Source: MED-G116 sp038107835
Lineage (GTDB): Bacteria; Pseudomonadota; Alphaproteobacteria; Puniceispirillales; Puniceispirillaceae
Direction: 5' to 3'
Length of the DNA: 64,000 bases
Assembly: GCA_038107835.1 (NCBI GenBank)
Contig: JAYNHH010000003.1
Location: 1-64,000, forward strand
Position numbers and translations under genes: made by a program. The notes under the pieces were generated by a model. That model searched no databases and had not been told where the DNA came from. It saw only the letters and a list, made by a program, of their open reading frames with translations. Shown one piece after another: positions 53,537-61,239 of this stretch. How positions within the stretch are numbered: position 1 is the first letter of the stretch; every line of letters starts with the position of its first letter.

Positions 53537-54171
53537 CACCGGTTTCAGCTACTACACCAATCCGCCGTATAACGCCCGTGCTGATGCTTCTGGCATCTCT
53601 GTGGACAGTGGCGCAGCCAGCCAAAGCCGATGGTCACAGCGGAGCTGCCGAGGCGCATATCGAGGCTATGATCGGGTCGGCAAAAAGCCTGCTGGCAACC
53701 GACCACGGTGATCCTGCCACGCGCACAGAACAGGTGACCGAACTGCTGGACACCTATTTTGACTTTCCCGGCATCACCCGATTTTCAGCTGGCCAATATT
53801 GGCGCGCTGCCAGTGCTTCCGAAAAGCAGGAATATGAGCTGGTGATCCGCGAGGTGATCATCGGCACAGTCATGCGCAATTTTGACCAGCTCAAGGGACT
53901 TGAATACAGCCATGTTACAAGCACCGAAAAGGGCAGCAAGCTGGTCCTCGTCACGGGCCGCTTCAGCGACGCCGTGGGGGACCGCCCCTCGGTATTGGTG
54001 AACTGGCGGGTGACAACTCTGCCCGGTAAACCGGTCAAGGTTCTCGACATCGAAATCGAGAATATTTCGATGCTGGTCACGCAGAAACAGGAAAACATTG
54101 CCATCATCCGCAAGAACAAGGGCGAGTTTGGCGCACTTATCACGGCGATGCGCGAGAAGCTGGCCAGCTAG
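53533..54171 (+). CDS. mlaC: Periplasmic phospholipid carrier MlaC
   Basis: MlaC shuttles phospholipid between MlaA and the inner-membrane MlaFEDB transporter. The 212-residue protein has a signal peptide (about residues 1-32, cleaved near AKADG), then DTYFDFPGITRFSAGQYWRA, EYELVIREVIIGTVMRNFDQ and the C-terminal VTQKQENIAIIRKNKGEFGA-like end of the Ttg2D family. The mlaFED genes are not in the window. The stop lies just before gap 3. Confidence 0.92.
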   Translation: MTPVSATTPIRRITPVLMLLASLWTVAQPAKADGHSGAAEAHIEAMIGSAKSLLATDHGDPATRTEQVTELLDTYFDFPGITRFSAGQYWRAASASEKQEYELVIREVIIGTVMRNFDQLKGLEYSHVTSTEKGSKLVLVTGRFSDAVGDRPSVLVNWRVTTLPGKPVKVLDIEIENISMLVTQKQENIAIIRKNKGEFGALITAMREKLAS

Positions 54172-54379
54172 CACCGCCCCAGCCAGCCCTGTCAAAGCAG
54201 AGCCTGCTGGCGCAACGTGAAACCNNNNNNNNNNNNNNNNNNNNNNNNNNNNNNNNNNNNNNNNNNNNNNNNNNNNNNNNNNNNNNNNNNNNNNNNNNNN
54301 NNNNNNNNNNNNNNNNNNNNNNNNAGCACCGCCCCAGCCAGCCCTGTCAAAGCAGAGCCTGCTGGCGCAACGTGAAACC
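54170..54379. repeat. 55-bp duplication flanking assembly gap 3
   Basis: Positions 54170-54224 are identical to 54325-54379, on both sides of 100 N at 54225-54324. Removing the N run and one copy would place the mlaC and ettA stop codons about 55 bases apart. This is best read as a contig overlap artefact, not a biological repeat. Confidence 0.9.
54225..54324. other. Assembly gap 3 (100 N)
   Basis: This standard-length N run lies between the convergent mlaC and ettA genes and is flanked by an identical 55-bp sequence. No gene is interrupted. Confidence 0.95.
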
Positions 54380-54380
54380 G

Positions 54381-56060
54381 CTAGCGGCTGATGGGCTTGT
54401 ATTTGATCCGCGTCGGGCGATCAGCCTCTGCGCCGAGCCGGCGTTTCTTGTCCGCCTCATAGGCCTCGTAGTTGCCCTCGAACCACTCAACATGGCTGTT
54501 GCCCTCAAAAGCCAGAATGTGCGTGGCAATGCGGTCAAGGAACCACCGGTCGTGACTGACGACCACGGCGCAGCCGGCAAATTCCTCGAGCGCCTCTTCA
54601 AGTGCCCGCAGCGTGTCCACATCAAGATCATTGGTTGGCTCATCAAGCAGCAGCAGATTGGCACCGCTTTTCAACATTTTTGCCAGATGCACACGGTTAC
54701 GTTCACCACCCGAGAGCTGGCTGACCTGCTTCTGCTGATCGCCTCCCTTGAAATTGAACTGCCCGACATAGGCGCGGGACGCCATCGTACGCTTGCCAAG
54801 TTCAATCTCATCAAGGCCATCTGAGATAACTTCCCAGACAGTTTTGCCCTCCTCCAGATCATCACGGGACTGATCGACATAACCTAGCTTGACAGTGTCA
54901 CCGATGGTGAAGCTGCCACTGTCCGGCGCATCGGCGCCAGTGATCATCCGGAATAAAGTGGTCTTACCTGCACCGTTTGGTCCAATCACCCCGACAATGC
55001 CGCCTGGCGGCAGACGGAATGACAGATCATCGATCAGCAAGCGATCACCAAAGCCCTTGCCAAGACCCTCGGCATTGATCACCACGTCACCAAGACGCGG
55101 TCCTGCTGGAATGTGGATTTTAGCGACATCCATCTGACGCTGCTGATCATCGGCGAGCAGCTTTTCATAGGCATTGATCCGCGCTTTGGATTTTGCCTGC
55201 CGCGCCTTGGGTGCCGAACGGACCCACTCAAGCTCACGCGACAGCGATTTCACCCGCGCATCCTCGGCACGTCCTTCCTGTTCAAGACGTTTCTGCTTCT
55301 GCTCCAGCCAACCGGAATAATTGCCTTCATAGGGGATGCCGGCACCGCGGTCCAACTCCAGTATCCAGCCAGCAACCTCATCGAGAAAATAGCGGTCATG
55401 CGTGATGGTCACGACTGTTCCGGGAAAATCATGCAGGAACTGCTGCAGCCAGCTTACCGACTCGGCGTCCAGATGGTTTGTCGGCTCGTCAAGCAGCAGC
55501 ATGTCAGGCGCACTCAACAACAATTTGCACAAGGCAACACGGCGCTTTTCACCACCCGACAATTTCGTCACATCGGATTCGCCTGGTGGCACGCGCAGGG
55601 CATCCATCGCAATCTCCGCCTTGCGCTCGAGATCCCAGCCATCAATCGCATCTATCTCTTCCTGCAACTCCGCCTGCTCGGCAATGACGGCGTTCATCTC
55701 ATCTTCGGTCAATTCCTCGGCAAAGCGGGCGCTGACCTCGTTGAACCGGTCCATCAGTTCTTTTCCACGGCCAAGACCAGCCAACACATTGCCAGCGACA
55801 TCCAGACTCTCATCAAGCTCGGGTTCCTGCGCCAGATAACCAACCTTGATCCCGTCGGCAGCCCACGCCTCGCCATTGAATTCAGTGTCCAGCCCCGCCA
55901 TGATCCGCAGCAAAGTCGATTTGCCAGCGCCGTTCAGACCCAGAACACCGATCTTCGCTCCCGGCAGGAATGACAGGCTGACATTTTTCAGAACTTCCTT
56001 GCCACCGGGCCAACTTTTTGAAAGACGATGCATTACATATACATATTGATGGCTGGACAT
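54381..56060 (-). CDS. ettA: Energy-dependent translational throttle protein EttA (ABC-F)
   Basis: EttA binds the ribosomal E site and gates entry into elongation according to ATP/ADP. The 559-residue protein, close to the E. coli length, has Walker A GLNGAGKSTL and GPNGAGKTTL, signatures LSGGEKRRVALCKLLL and LSGGERNRVHLAKML, and Walker B LLLDEPTNHLD and LLLDEPTNDLD. EttA-typical KVGYLAQEPELDES and the end RLGAEADRPTRIKYKPISR are present. It is a single gene on the minus strand. Confidence 0.96.
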   Translation of the reverse strand: MSSHQYVYVMHRLSKSWPGGKEVLKNVSLSFLPGAKIGVLGLNGAGKSTLLRIMAGLDTEFNGEAWAADGIKVGYLAQEPELDESLDVAGNVLAGLGRGKELMDRFNEVSARFAEELTEDEMNAVIAEQAELQEEIDAIDGWDLERKAEIAMDALRVPPGESDVTKLSGGEKRRVALCKLLLSAPDMLLLDEPTNHLDAESVSWLQQFLHDFPGTVVTITHDRYFLDEVAGWILELDRGAGIPYEGNYSGWLEQKQKRLEQEGRAEDARVKSLSRELEWVRSAPKARQAKSKARINAYEKLLADDQQRQMDVAKIHIPAGPRLGDVVINAEGLGKGFGDRLLIDDLSFRLPPGGIVGVIGPNGAGKTTLFRMITGADAPDSGSFTIGDTVKLGYVDQSRDDLEEGKTVWEVISDGLDEIELGKRTMASRAYVGQFNFKGGDQQKQVSQLSGGERNRVHLAKMLKSGANLLLLDEPTNDLDVDTLRALEEALEEFAGCAVVVSHDRWFLDRIATHILAFEGNSHVEWFEGNYEAYEADKKRRLGAEADRPTRIKYKPISR

Positions 56061-56308
56061 GGTAACTCCTTTTGGGGCGACTCCCCGACGTCTCTGCCAT
56101 CAGGCAGGTCCCATGGGGCAGAATAACATTGCGCGCGCACCGACATGGCGCATCACATGGCGTTTTAGCCTGTGCCACTGCGTATAACAATGCTGAAACG
56201 ACAATTTACCCTGCGCATGGCAGCAACTGCCGGACGGAGGCTGGCGGCACGGGCAAGTTGGTGCTATGCTGGCGCCATCGAAACCGCAACATCGGCGACG
56301 CTTTTGGA

Positions 56309-56674
56309 ATGACTGGTAATCTGTTGGTACAGAGCGCACCCGCGCTGGGGATTCTGGTGGATTTGCCACTGGGCGTTTTGATGTGGGCGGCTTTGCTGCG
56401 TTTTTTGCTGACCATCTTCATCAAGGAAGACAGCCGCGTTTTGCCCATGCGCCTGCTGGTCAGCTTCACCAGCCCGGTGATGGCAGCGACACGCCCCCTG
56501 ACACCGGCATGGGTGATCGACCGGATCGCTCCTCTTTACGCCGCCATCATCCTGCTGATTTTACGCTATTACCTGTTCCCTCTTGTCATCGGTTATGACG
56601 TACTGTCATTTGGCAACATGCCTCTTGAGGGCATGGTGCTGTCAGTCTATTTCGACTTCATTCTGGCTGGCTAG
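56309..56674 (+). CDS. YggT-like inner membrane protein
   Basis: This 121-residue protein has hydrophobic segments at about 12-36, 48-60 and 68-92. The pattern LRFLLTIFIKEDSRVLPMRL followed by LVSFTSPVMAATRPLTPAWV resembles one YggT repeat, in which a Pro after a conserved TxP turn precedes the last helix. Function is unknown. ATG 56309 is the first start with codon usage like its neighbours; the longer open frame to 56072 reads through apparent non-coding sequence. Its 3' end overlaps the convergent DUF6476-like gene. Confidence 0.6.
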   Translation: MTGNLLVQSAPALGILVDLPLGVLMWAALLRFLLTIFIKEDSRVLPMRLLVSFTSPVMAATRPLTPAWVIDRIAPLYAAIILLILRYYLFPLVIGYDVLSFGNMPLEGMVLSVYFDFILAG

Positions 56675-57021
56675 TCAGCCTTCAGGGTGATTTTCTGTGT
56701 GACCCTGCCAGTATTTGTCATGCGCCAGATTTGCTGTCCATCCGGCATGTCAAGAACCAGAACCATCCCAGATTTGTCAGATGAGGCAGCGCTTACATGC
56801 GCGCCGGCTGGCAGAACGAGATTGACCTCGCTTGCCGCGCGATTGGCGGAACCGGCCTGCAGCCGCGAGTAGATCGTCACTACAATCACCACAAGGGCAG
56901 CAACGATCAGCACCGCCATGATGATGGCCAGCGCCTTGATCAGCCCCAGATGCCGCACCACGGCAGAGGGTTGATGGACATCGGCTTGATCAACTGCCGC
57001 ATCGGGGGACGGGTCTTGCAT
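56671..57021 (-). CDS. DUF6476-like single-pass membrane protein
   Basis: This protein has 115 or so residues, with a polar N-terminus, one transmembrane helix at about residues 26-52 (ALAIIMAVLIVAALVVIVVT) and a small periplasmic beta domain (EVNLVLPAGAHVSAASSDKS, VLDMPDGQQIWRMTNTGRVT). This layout fits the alphaproteobacterial DUF6476 family, usually found beside rluD as here. Function is unknown. ATG 57021 is preferred; the frame stays open to 57105. It is divergent from rluD. Confidence 0.7.
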   Translation of the reverse strand: MQDPSPDAAVDQADVHQPSAVVRHLGLIKALAIIMAVLIVAALVVIVVTIYSRLQAGSANRAASEVNLVLPAGAHVSAASSDKSGMVLVLDMPDGQQIWRMTNTGRVTQKITLKAD

Positions 57022-57136
57022 GAAATTGCTCCATGGGCGCGCAGGGGATGAAAGGCAGGCAGGCGTCAGCAAAGAGATACGCTCGCAACGATACCAGCCT
57101 ATCACACGCTGCCATTATAGGCTATTGTCCCTGCCC

Positions 57137-58228
57137 ATGACCACTCCCACCGTAAATTCAGACAACACCGACGCCTTATCAGGGGATGCCGCGACAGGCG
57201 AGATCATCCGGATCACCGCATCTGATGATGCTGGCGGCGAACGCCTTGACCGTTTTCTTGCCACCGCCATCGCAGCCCGCAACAGTGAGGATGGCGCGCC
57301 AGCCGACAGCCACAGCCTGTCCCGCAGCCGGATCAAGGCGCTGGTTCTGGATGGATGCCTGCGTGAGAATGAGACAATCATTACGGACCCCTCGGCCGGC
57401 ATAAAGCCCAGCGCAGTCTATCAACTGGCGGTCCCCAAACCAAGCGACCCAACACCGCAAGGCGAAGCCATCGCTCTGGACATCCTGTTTGAGGATGAGC
57501 ATCTCATCGTCATCAACAAGCCAGCCGGAATGGTCGTCCATCCGGCCCCGGGCAGCCCGTCGGGAACACTTGTCAACGCGCTGATCGCCCATTGCGGCCC
57601 CAGCCTGACCGGCATTGGCGGGGTCATGCGGCCGGGTATTGTCCATCGGCTCGACAAGGACACATCCGGCGTGATGATGGCTGCCAAGACTGACCGCGCC
57701 CACCAGCGCCTGACTGACATGTTCGCCGCACATGACCTTGACCGGCACTACCATGCACTTGTCTGGAGCAGTGGCGTTGACCGGCAGGGATCGGTCGATG
57801 CTCCCATTGGCCGTGCCGAGCGTGATCGCAAGCGTCAGGCCGTCACCGCTAAAGGGCGCAAGGCCATCACCCACTGGCAGATGTTACGGGTCTATCCACC
57901 CTTTGGATCGCTGATCGAGTGTCGGCTGGAAACCGGGCGCACGCATCAGATCAGGGTGCATATGGCGCATATCGGCCATGGCGTGATCGGAGATCCGCTC
58001 TATGGCAAGCCAGCCAGAGCGAGCCAGATGCCGGACAATCTCTCGCGCACCTGCCTCGGGCAATTGCGGAGTTTTGGTCGGCAGGCTCTGCATGCGGCGC
58101 ATCTGGGCTTTGCCCATCCGGTAACCGGCGAGGCTCTGGCCTTCAGCACCGACATGCCGGCAGATATGGCGCATCTGCATCAGCTGATGGAAAAGGCTGT
58201 AGCGGCGCGGGCCAGTTCCAGCCGATAG
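57137..58228 (+). CDS. rluD: 23S rRNA pseudouridine synthase, RluD type
   Basis: RluD makes pseudouridines 1911, 1915 and 1917 in helix 69 of 23S rRNA. The 363-residue protein has an N-terminal S4 domain (about 24-80), VINKPAGMVVHPAPGSPSGT, the catalytic GIVHRLDKDTSGVM with Asp173, ALHAAHLGFAHPVTGE, and ECRLETGRTHQIRVHMAHIG. A slightly shorter relative, RluC-like, cannot be fully excluded, but the S4 plus motif context favours RluD. The next gene is rpoH, as in several alphaproteobacteria. Confidence 0.92.
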   Translation: MTTPTVNSDNTDALSGDAATGEIIRITASDDAGGERLDRFLATAIAARNSEDGAPADSHSLSRSRIKALVLDGCLRENETIITDPSAGIKPSAVYQLAVPKPSDPTPQGEAIALDILFEDEHLIVINKPAGMVVHPAPGSPSGTLVNALIAHCGPSLTGIGGVMRPGIVHRLDKDTSGVMMAAKTDRAHQRLTDMFAAHDLDRHYHALVWSSGVDRQGSVDAPIGRAERDRKRQAVTAKGRKAITHWQMLRVYPPFGSLIECRLETGRTHQIRVHMAHIGHGVIGDPLYGKPARASQMPDNLSRTCLGQLRSFGRQALHAAHLGFAHPVTGEALAFSTDMPADMAHLHQLMEKAVAARASSSR

Positions 58229-58408
58229 AATGGTGGCACATTTGACCAATCTGGGACATTTCCAAGGATGTTTCGGTTAAATCATTTAAAAACAGTGTTT
58301 AAGTATGGATTTTGCCGCGCGTAACAGCCTATAACAGGGTGCCAGAACAGCCCTATTCTTGCCCAATTTGGCAATAATAATGGGAATCTGAAAAAGACTT
58401 TTGCCAAA

Positions 58409-58440
58409 AACCACCTTAATTTCGCCGATGAAGGGTGGTT
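58409..58440 (+). promoter_or_regulatory. Hairpin in the rpoH leader
   Basis: AACCACC (58409-58415) pairs with GGTGGTT (58434-58440), extended by TT/AA with one bulged G, around a loop of about 13 bases. No T tract follows, so it is not a terminator. It ends 42 bases before the rpoH ATG and may influence rpoH mRNA stability or translation; it does not cover the Shine-Dalgarno. Confidence 0.5.
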
Positions 58441-58482
58441 AGATGCTTCAGGTTGAATGCAATAACGTGCGAGGAATTGACA

Positions 58483-59406
58483 ATGGCTGCCAAAACCAAT
58501 CTCCCTGTCCTGTCTCCTGACGGGAACCTGTCACGTTATCTGGAGCAGATCCGCGCCTTTCCAATGCTCGAGCAGAAACAGGAATACATGCTTGCCAAGG
58601 CCTGGAAGGAGAAGGGCGATGTGGATGCTGCGCACCAGCTTGTCACCAGTCATCTGCGGCTTGTCGCAAAGATTGCCATGGGCTATCGCGGCTATGGCCT
58701 GCCAGTTGCTGATCTGATCTCCGAAGGCAATCTGGGCATGATGCATGCCGTCAAGAAATTTGAGCCGGAAAAGGGATTTCGCCTCGCCACCTATGCGATG
58801 TGGTGGATCAAGGCAGCGATCCAGGAATATATCCTGCGCTCCTGGTCGTTGGTGAAAATCGGCACAACCGCCGGCCAGAAAAAGCTGTTTTTCAACCTGC
58901 GCCGGATCAAGGGCCAAATTCAGGCCATTGACGAGGGTGATCTGAAACCCGAACAGGTCACGCACATTGCCGACCAGCTCGGCGTCACCGAGGCTGAGGT
59001 CATGTCGATGAACCAGCGCATGGCCGGTAATGACCGTTCGTTGAATGTGCCTTTGTCCCGCGATGGTGAGGGGGCTGGCGAATGGCAGGACTGGCTGGAA
59101 GATGATGGCATCGACCAGGAAACCAGCTTTGCCGAGCATGAGGAATATTCCGCCCGCCAATCCCTGATGATGGATGCAATGAAGGATCTGAACGAACGCG
59201 AGCAGCGCATCCTGCAGGCACGCCGTCTTGCCGAACCGCCATTGACGCTGGAGGATCTGGCCACCGAATTTTCCGTCAGCCGCGAGCGCATCCGCCAGAT
59301 TGAGGTGCGGGCCTTTGAAAAGCTGCAAAAAGCCGTCCGCGACAAGGCAGCCGAGATGAAGCTGCTGCCTGACGCAGATGGTGACCCGGCATTGCTGCCA
59401 CAGTAA
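58483..59406 (+). CDS. rpoH: RNA polymerase sigma-32 (heat shock)
   Basis: RpoH directs transcription of heat-shock genes. The 307-residue protein has region 1.2 (LSRYLEQIRAFPMLEQKQEY), region 2 (GYGLPVADLISEGNLGMMHA; FRLATYAMWWIKAAIQEYIL), the diagnostic RpoH box QKKLFFNLRRI, and region 4 with an HTH (LTLEDLATEFSVSRERIRQI). ATG 58483 is preceded by GAGGA; ATG 58435 lies inside the leader hairpin. A leader of about 250 bases separates it from rluD. Confidence 0.95.
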   Translation: MAAKTNLPVLSPDGNLSRYLEQIRAFPMLEQKQEYMLAKAWKEKGDVDAAHQLVTSHLRLVAKIAMGYRGYGLPVADLISEGNLGMMHAVKKFEPEKGFRLATYAMWWIKAAIQEYILRSWSLVKIGTTAGQKKLFFNLRRIKGQIQAIDEGDLKPEQVTHIADQLGVTEAEVMSMNQRMAGNDRSLNVPLSRDGEGAGEWQDWLEDDGIDQETSFAEHEEYSARQSLMMDAMKDLNEREQRILQARRLAEPPLTLEDLATEFSVSRERIRQIEVRAFEKLQKAVRDKAAEMKLLPDADGDPALLPQ

Positions 59407-59494
59407 CCACCAGATCCGCGTTGCGTGAACCCGCGCGCCTCGCCGGTGCGCAGGGGTGCGCGATCCCTGCAGAACGCTAAAAACCCCACTATAA

Positions 59495-59509
59495 TTAACG
59501 TTTTATTAA
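59495..59509 (+). promoter_or_regulatory. CtrA box (TTAA-N7-TTAA)
   Basis: TTAACGTTTTATTAA matches the full CtrA consensus TTAA-N7-TTAA without mismatch. It is 52 bases upstream of ATG 59561. CtrA is the cell-cycle and motility response regulator of alphaproteobacteria; a regulator gene is not in this window. Confidence 0.6.
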
Positions 59510-59560
59510 CTTAACCTGCCGCATACTTCACAGATTATTTCTGGAAGATGGAGGCGGAAA

Positions 59561-59959
59561 ATGAAACGTAGTGACCGGGCCGGGCCGACAACCTGTTCTG
59601 TCACCCTTTTTATCCTTATGGCCGTGATCAGCCAAGGCATGACCGTTGGCAATATTGCGGCAAGGGCCGATCAGCTGGGTCCCACATTCATTGAGGTCGG
59701 GATAACGGAAACCATAACACCGACATCGCCACGGCAGACTCCCAGTCCGGGCGGGACGCAGATACCGCGGATTGCATCGCCGTCGCCACGGCAATCACCT
59801 TTGAACAATCACCCGCCAAACGGGTCGGTAACAAGGATCGTATCGTCGCGCTCGGGGCTGGTCGAGAGCAGCGTCACCGGCGTTTTCGTCAGCTCCTCGA
59901 CGCGGCGGATATATTTGACCGCATTCGCCGGTAGCTCGGCCCAGCTGCGCGCGCCATAG
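59561..59959 (+). CDS. Hypothetical exported protein, 132 aa, overlaps purA
   Basis: The start has a strong TGGAGG 9 bases upstream and a perfect CtrA box 52 bases upstream. The N-terminus has a basic start and a hydrophobic helix (residues 13-27, CSVTLFILMAVISQG), then a likely cleavage near AARA-D, so export is plausible. A Pro/Ser/Thr-rich region follows (ITPTSPRQTPSPGGTQIPRI). The last roughly 49 codons overlap the convergent purA 3' end, which is unusual and lowers confidence. No family recognised. Confidence 0.45.
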   Translation: MKRSDRAGPTTCSVTLFILMAVISQGMTVGNIAARADQLGPTFIEVGITETITPTSPRQTPSPGGTQIPRIASPSPRQSPLNNHPPNGSVTRIVSSRSGLVESSVTGVFVSSSTRRIYLTAFAGSSAQLRAP

Positions 59960-61101
59960 GTGCTTTCATGCCAGCCGGGCATTTCCTCATAGATCGGTGT
60001 GCAGGCTGCCTGCGCCCCCGAATCGGACGGGAAATGATCGAGCCGTGTGCCATTCAGATCATAGCCGATACAGATTTTCAGCATGTCAAAACCATCCAGC
60101 ACATCGAGCTTGGTCAGTGCCATGCCGGTGACGCCGGCCACCGCATTTGCCTGGCGCACCATCACCGCATCGAACCAGCCGCAGCGACGTTTGCGCCCTG
60201 TCACCGTGCCAAACTCACGCCCGCGTTCACCCATACGGTCGCCATCACCGCCGAAATCCTCGGTCGGAAACGGGCCGCTGCCGACGCGCGTCGTGTAGGC
60301 CTTGGTAATGCCAAGGACAAAGCCGATCGAGGTCGGGCCGGTGCCGGACCCGGTTGCCGCCTGTCCGGCGACGGTGTTTGACGAGGTGACAAAGGGATAG
60401 GTGCCATGGTCAATATCCAGCATCACACCCTGCGCCCCCTCGAACAGCACACGCTTGCTGTTCGCCCGGGCGTCAGCCAGCAGCTGCCAGCTCTGGCCGG
60501 AAAAGGCCAGCAATTCATCGCGCATCGCCATCAGATCGGCAAACATCTGGTCGGCATCGGCCAGTGCATGTCCAACAGCCGCCAGCCAGACATTGTGATG
60601 CGCCACCATCGCCGCCAGCTTTTCCGCCAGCGTGTCGGGGCTGGCCAGATCGCCAAGCCGAACGGCGCGGCGCGCCACCTTGTCCTCATAGGCCGGGCCA
60701 ATGCCGCGCCCGGTGGTGCCGATCCTGGCATCACCCCGCGCGGCCTCGCGGGCGGCGTCGATGGCCTGATGCACTGGCAGGATCAGGGCAACCGAATCAG
60801 AGACAAGCAAGGTGTCCGGCTTGATTTCTGCCCCCTGCGAACGCAGCAGTTTGATCTCGGACAGCAGATGCGCCGGGTCGAGAACCACGCCATTGCCGAT
60901 GACCGACCGTTTGCCGGGCCGCACAATGCCTGACGGAAGCAGCGACAATTTATATTCAACGCCGTCGATGACCAGCGTATGGCCGGCATTGTGTCCGCCT
61001 TGAAACCGCACCACCACATCGGCCCGGTTCGACAGCCAATCGACGATCTTGCCCTTGCCCTCATCGCCCCACTGGGCACCGATCACGGCTACATTTGTCA
61101 T
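59809..61101 (-). CDS. purA: Adenylosuccinate synthetase
   Basis: PurA makes adenylosuccinate from IMP, aspartate and GTP, the first step to AMP. The 430-residue protein starts VAVIGAQWGDEGKGKIVDWL with the GTP P-loop variant, then FQGGHNAGHTLVIDG, GTTGRGIGPAYEDKVARR, FEGAQGVMLDIDHGTYPFVT and TKLDVLDGFDMLKICIGYDL. It is complete. serA lies 138 bases upstream on the same strand. Confidence 0.96.
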   Translation of the reverse strand: MTNVAVIGAQWGDEGKGKIVDWLSNRADVVVRFQGGHNAGHTLVIDGVEYKLSLLPSGIVRPGKRSVIGNGVVLDPAHLLSEIKLLRSQGAEIKPDTLLVSDSVALILPVHQAIDAAREAARGDARIGTTGRGIGPAYEDKVARRAVRLGDLASPDTLAEKLAAMVAHHNVWLAAVGHALADADQMFADLMAMRDELLAFSGQSWQLLADARANSKRVLFEGAQGVMLDIDHGTYPFVTSSNTVAGQAATGSGTGPTSIGFVLGITKAYTTRVGSGPFPTEDFGGDGDRMGERGREFGTVTGRKRRCGWFDAVMVRQANAVAGVTGMALTKLDVLDGFDMLKICIGYDLNGTRLDHFPSDSGAQAACTPIYEEMPGWHESTYGARSWAELPANAVKYIRRVEELTKTPVTLLSTSPERDDTILVTDPFGG

Positions 61102-61239
61102 TGATTTTCCTGTGGTTGATGATGATCAGACGGGCTGCAACAGACCGGCTGCAACCAGATACCTCGAAACGCGGCGGACCATACCCAAAAAAGGCGGCAA
61201 CCGCAAGCGCCAGCGCCTGATCCGCCTGCGATTCCGGAC

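Noticed and set aside
58277..58291. CtrA-like site upstream of rpoH (TTAA-N7-AAAA)
   Set aside because: Only one half-site matches; the sequence is better described as a short AT-rich palindrome.
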